Positions 62,266 to 64,000 of a stretch of DNA of 64,000 nucleotides are shown piece by piece. A program made the translations under genes and the position numbers. The stretch lies in NCBI GenBank assembly GCA_037034305.1, contig JBAGJY010000026.1:31835-95834 (forward strand). Direction: 5' to 3'. Below the pieces are notes generated by a model. The model worked only from the letters and a program-made list of their open reading frames with translations, was not told where the DNA came from and ran no database searches. This stretch comes from Streptantibioticus_A sp037034305 (GTDB lineage: Bacteria > Actinomycetota > Actinomycetes > Streptomycetales > Streptomycetaceae). Position 1 is the first letter of the stretch, and each line of letters starts with the position of its first letter.

Positions 62266-62405
62266 GGTGAGCGGTTCTCCTCTGGCGGATGGTGAAGCGG
62301 TCGCGGCTGGCAGCACGGGCGTTCACGTGAGCCCCGTCGAAGACTGCTCGGGAGTCGGCCTCCCGCACAGCCACACTTTCGGCCAGTCGGCGGTGAGCGA
62401 GCCGC

Positions 62406-63569
62406 TCAGGGGCGGTGGCGGAAGCCGTCGGCGTGAATGGCCTTCGCGAGGTGATGGGTGGGCGGCGCGGCGGGGGTGCGGTGCAGGGCGATGAGTGCGG
62501 CGTCGTCTTCGAGGCGTCCGCCGACATGGCCGAGGAGATCCTGGCGGAGGTGGTGCAGGAGTGCTTCCGGGCTGTGCTCGGTCCAGCGGGCGGCCCGTTC
62601 CGCCATCGGGTAGAAGACGCCCCCGGAGTCGCGGGCTTCGGTGACGCCGTCGGTGTAGAGCAGCAGGGTGTCGCCGGGCTGGAAGGTGAACACGTCGAGG
62701 GTGTAGCCAGCCGGATCGCTCAGGCCGACGCCCAGCGGAGGCGCGGGATGCAGACTCAGCGGGGCGACCGACCCGCCGGGGCTGAGCAGCAACGGTGGGG
62801 GATGGCCGCAGCTGGTCATCCGGGTGATGTGGTCGTCGTCGGGGATCTCCATCAGCAAGGTGGTCGCGAAACGCTCCCCGACCTCTTCCGGGGGCTCGAA
62901 GTCGGTCAGGTAGCGGCCCACGCTCTGTTCCAGCGCGGCGGCCAGCGCCGGGAGGGTGGTGTGCTGGTGGGCCGCTTCGCGGAATGCGCCGAGCAGCAGA
63001 GCCGCCTCACCGATGGCGGACAGGCCCTTGCCCCGCACATCGCCGATCATGACGCGGACCGCGTCGTCGGTACGAGTGGCCGCGTACAGGTCCCCGCCGA
63101 TCCGGGCCTCCTCCTCGGCGGCCAGATAGAGGCAGGCGACCCGCAGCGGACCGATCTGCTTCGGCAGCGGCCAGAGAAGGACGTGCTGCGCGGCCTCGGC
63201 CACCGAGCGCACCTGCGCCAGCTCCCGGCCCTGCCGCTCACGCACGATGCAGACGGACACGATCAGAGCCGAGAGCACCGCGAGGGTGATCAACTGGACC
63301 ACATGGTTGGTGGTGGCCAGGCCCCCGTGGAACATGCCGATGACCACCTGGCCCGCCAGCGCGAGCAGGCTGATGAGCCCCGTCGTGATCGGACCGGCGA
63401 AGACGGCGGTCACCGCCGGGGCGATGACCAGCGCCGGGCCCAGGTGGACGTTCGCCGGAGAGTGGACGTCAACGATCGTGATCACCACGACGAGGACGAC
63501 CGGTAGCGCCAGCCACGCACGGTTTGCCTGCCATGGCTGCCCCAGACCAGCGAAACGATGCCCGGTCAC
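62406..63569 (-). CDS. Membrane-anchored SpoIIE-type PP2C phosphatase
   Basis: A 387-residue protein with an N-terminal membrane domain of about four helices (residues 18-108). A linker and a PP2C/SpoIIE catalytic domain (ARIGGDLYAATRTDD, MIGDVRGKGLSAIGEAALLL, LLYTDGVTEARD, DDAALIALHR) follow. Metal-binding Asp residues are intact. It likely dephosphorylates an anti-anti-sigma factor in response to a membrane signal. It resembles the 5238 phosphatase only in the catalytic domain and lacks PAS, GAF and HATPase modules. Confidence 0.9.
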   Translation of the reverse strand: MTGHRFAGLGQPWQANRAWLALPVVLVVVITIVDVHSPANVHLGPALVIAPAVTAVFAGPITTGLISLLALAGQVVIGMFHGGLATTNHVVQLITLAVLSALIVSVCIVRERQGRELAQVRSVAEAAQHVLLWPLPKQIGPLRVACLYLAAEEEARIGGDLYAATRTDDAVRVMIGDVRGKGLSAIGEAALLLGAFREAAHQHTTLPALAAALEQSVGRYLTDFEPPEEVGERFATTLLMEIPDDDHITRMTSCGHPPPLLLSPGGSVAPLSLHPAPPLGVGLSDPAGYTLDVFTFQPGDTLLLYTDGVTEARDSGGVFYPMAERAARWTEHSPEALLHHLRQDLLGHVGGRLEDDAALIALHRTPAAPPTHHLAKAIHADGFRHRP

Positions 63570-63618
63570 TTCTCCACTTTGCCCTGTCCACGGGAAGCTG
63601 ACCAGCGCTGACCGTGCC

Positions 63619-63656
63619 GGGCCGCCCGGCGCCGCTCGGGCGGAGCCGGGCGGCCC
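63619..63656. repeat. GC-rich inverted repeat
   Basis: GGGCCGCCCGG and CCGGGCGGCCC (11-bp perfect stem) with a 16-base loop, upstream of the PP2C gene. It could terminate transcripts arriving from the right; no gene is seen ending at it. Confidence 0.5.
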
Positions 63657-63769
63657 AGACCGGTCAGCGGCCCCGGTCGGTCAGGTGCGCCTGCCACGGG
63701 CGGGCCCGTGCGCACCTCGGGCGGACCCTCGGTGACATATGAAATATTACTGACGTGTCCATGGAAACC

Positions 63770-63850
63770 CTTGGACCTCATCGTCGTCGGCGCCGGAGTG
63801 GTCGGCGCGGCCTGCGCCTACTGCGCCACCCGCCAGGCCCCCTCCGCCAC
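63770..63850 (+). pseudogene. N-terminal remnant of a FAD-dependent oxidoreductase
   Basis: One frame reads LDLIVVGAGVVGAACAYCAT, the textbook opening of DAO-type flavoproteins with GxGxxG, then degenerates into Arg/Ser-rich sequence. No start codon with a ribosome site precedes it. It looks like the residue of a deleted gene, but so short a match is tentative. Confidence 0.5.
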
Positions 63851-63994
63851 CCGCACAAGGCGCTGGAAGCCGCGGTCCACGGCGCGTCCCTGCTGCGCCA
63901 CGGTGTACGGCGGCACAGCTACGTACACCCTCACCTGCACGGCGGCAATGTGACACCGTACGCTGAGGCTCCACTCGAAACGGAGGGGCTCGTC

Positions 63995-64000
63995 ATGGGG
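63995..64000 (+). CDS. First codons of a gene cut by the window edge
   Basis: ATGGGG at the very end follows GGAGGGG (63982-63988) at good spacing. Nothing can be said about the product. Confidence 0.35.

Noticed and set aside
1..64000. CRISPR arrays, rRNA, complete tRNAs, transposases, integrases, biosynthetic megasynthases
   Set aside because: Looked for on both strands; no repeat-spacer pattern, RNA gene or matching protein motif was recognised.

Overview
The window is high-GC actinobacterial DNA and fits a Streptomyces chromosome, probably an accessory arm. Signs of this are frequent GTG starts, 4-bp ATGA/GTGA stop/start overlaps, SpoIIE-type PP2C phosphatases fused to sensor and anti-sigma-kinase-like domains, a Streptomyces-type GAPDH with an N-terminal extension, NnaR, a DUF6204 protein, and many TetR, LysR and MarR regulators each beside one or two enzyme genes.

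Layout: 1-2.3 kb holds a sugar ABC-transporter ATPase (cut by the window edge) with its LacI repressor. 2.3-11.6 kb holds an amino-acid permease, a helical-repeat protein, a large PP2C phosphatase, a GT2/GtrA envelope pair, a micro-ORF with a membrane protein, and a double Lrp/AsnC-like regulator. 11.7-15.4 kb holds two type-B carboxylesterases around a TetR. 15.6-18.4 kb is the most unusual stretch: a decayed selenocysteine locus with relics of selA, the 3' end of selB, a 3' half of tRNA-Sec, the 3' end of selD and the 3' end of a formate dehydrogenase alpha gene. Inside it sits one intact small ORF behind what looks like a PafBC-type (RecA-NDp) DNA-damage promoter. 18.5-21.3 kb holds a DUF6204 protein, a truncated alpha/beta hydrolase, and a TetR/metallo-beta-lactamase-fold pair sharing long inverted repeats.

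21.5-31.2 kb is a complete assimilatory nitrate module. On the minus strand nasA, a FAD/NAD oxidoreductase, nirB, nirD and narK are all linked by short overlaps. Diverging from nasA are nnaR (HemD-like plus winged helix) and a sirohydrochlorin chelatase that would supply siroheme to NirB. The shared promoter region carries GlnR-box-like half sites. A GAPDH gene with a strong hairpin terminator follows.

33-54 kb is a patchwork of small units: an M48 membrane protease, a macrolide-type glycosyltransferase, an SDR/lipase pair, a cytochrome P450 with a broken ferredoxin, a cupin/TetR pair, a second glycosyltransferase, a Tat-exported L-amino-acid oxidase followed by a LysR gene, a secreted collagenase-like protease, a YCII protein, a LysR/EamA divergent pair, a SufR-like regulator and a DoxX protein. 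54-63.6 kb holds a MarR/DHA2 efflux operon, an XRE/SDR divergent pair, a TetR/epimerase divergent pair with two 19-bp palindromes, a GNAT/beta-lactamase-fold couple, a DUF3574 secreted protein, a SnoaL-like protein and a second PP2C phosphatase. The right edge carries a FAD-oxidoreductase remnant and the first codons of another gene.

No CRISPR array, rRNA, intact tRNA, transposase or integrase was recognised. Family assignments come from reading motifs; no database search was run.
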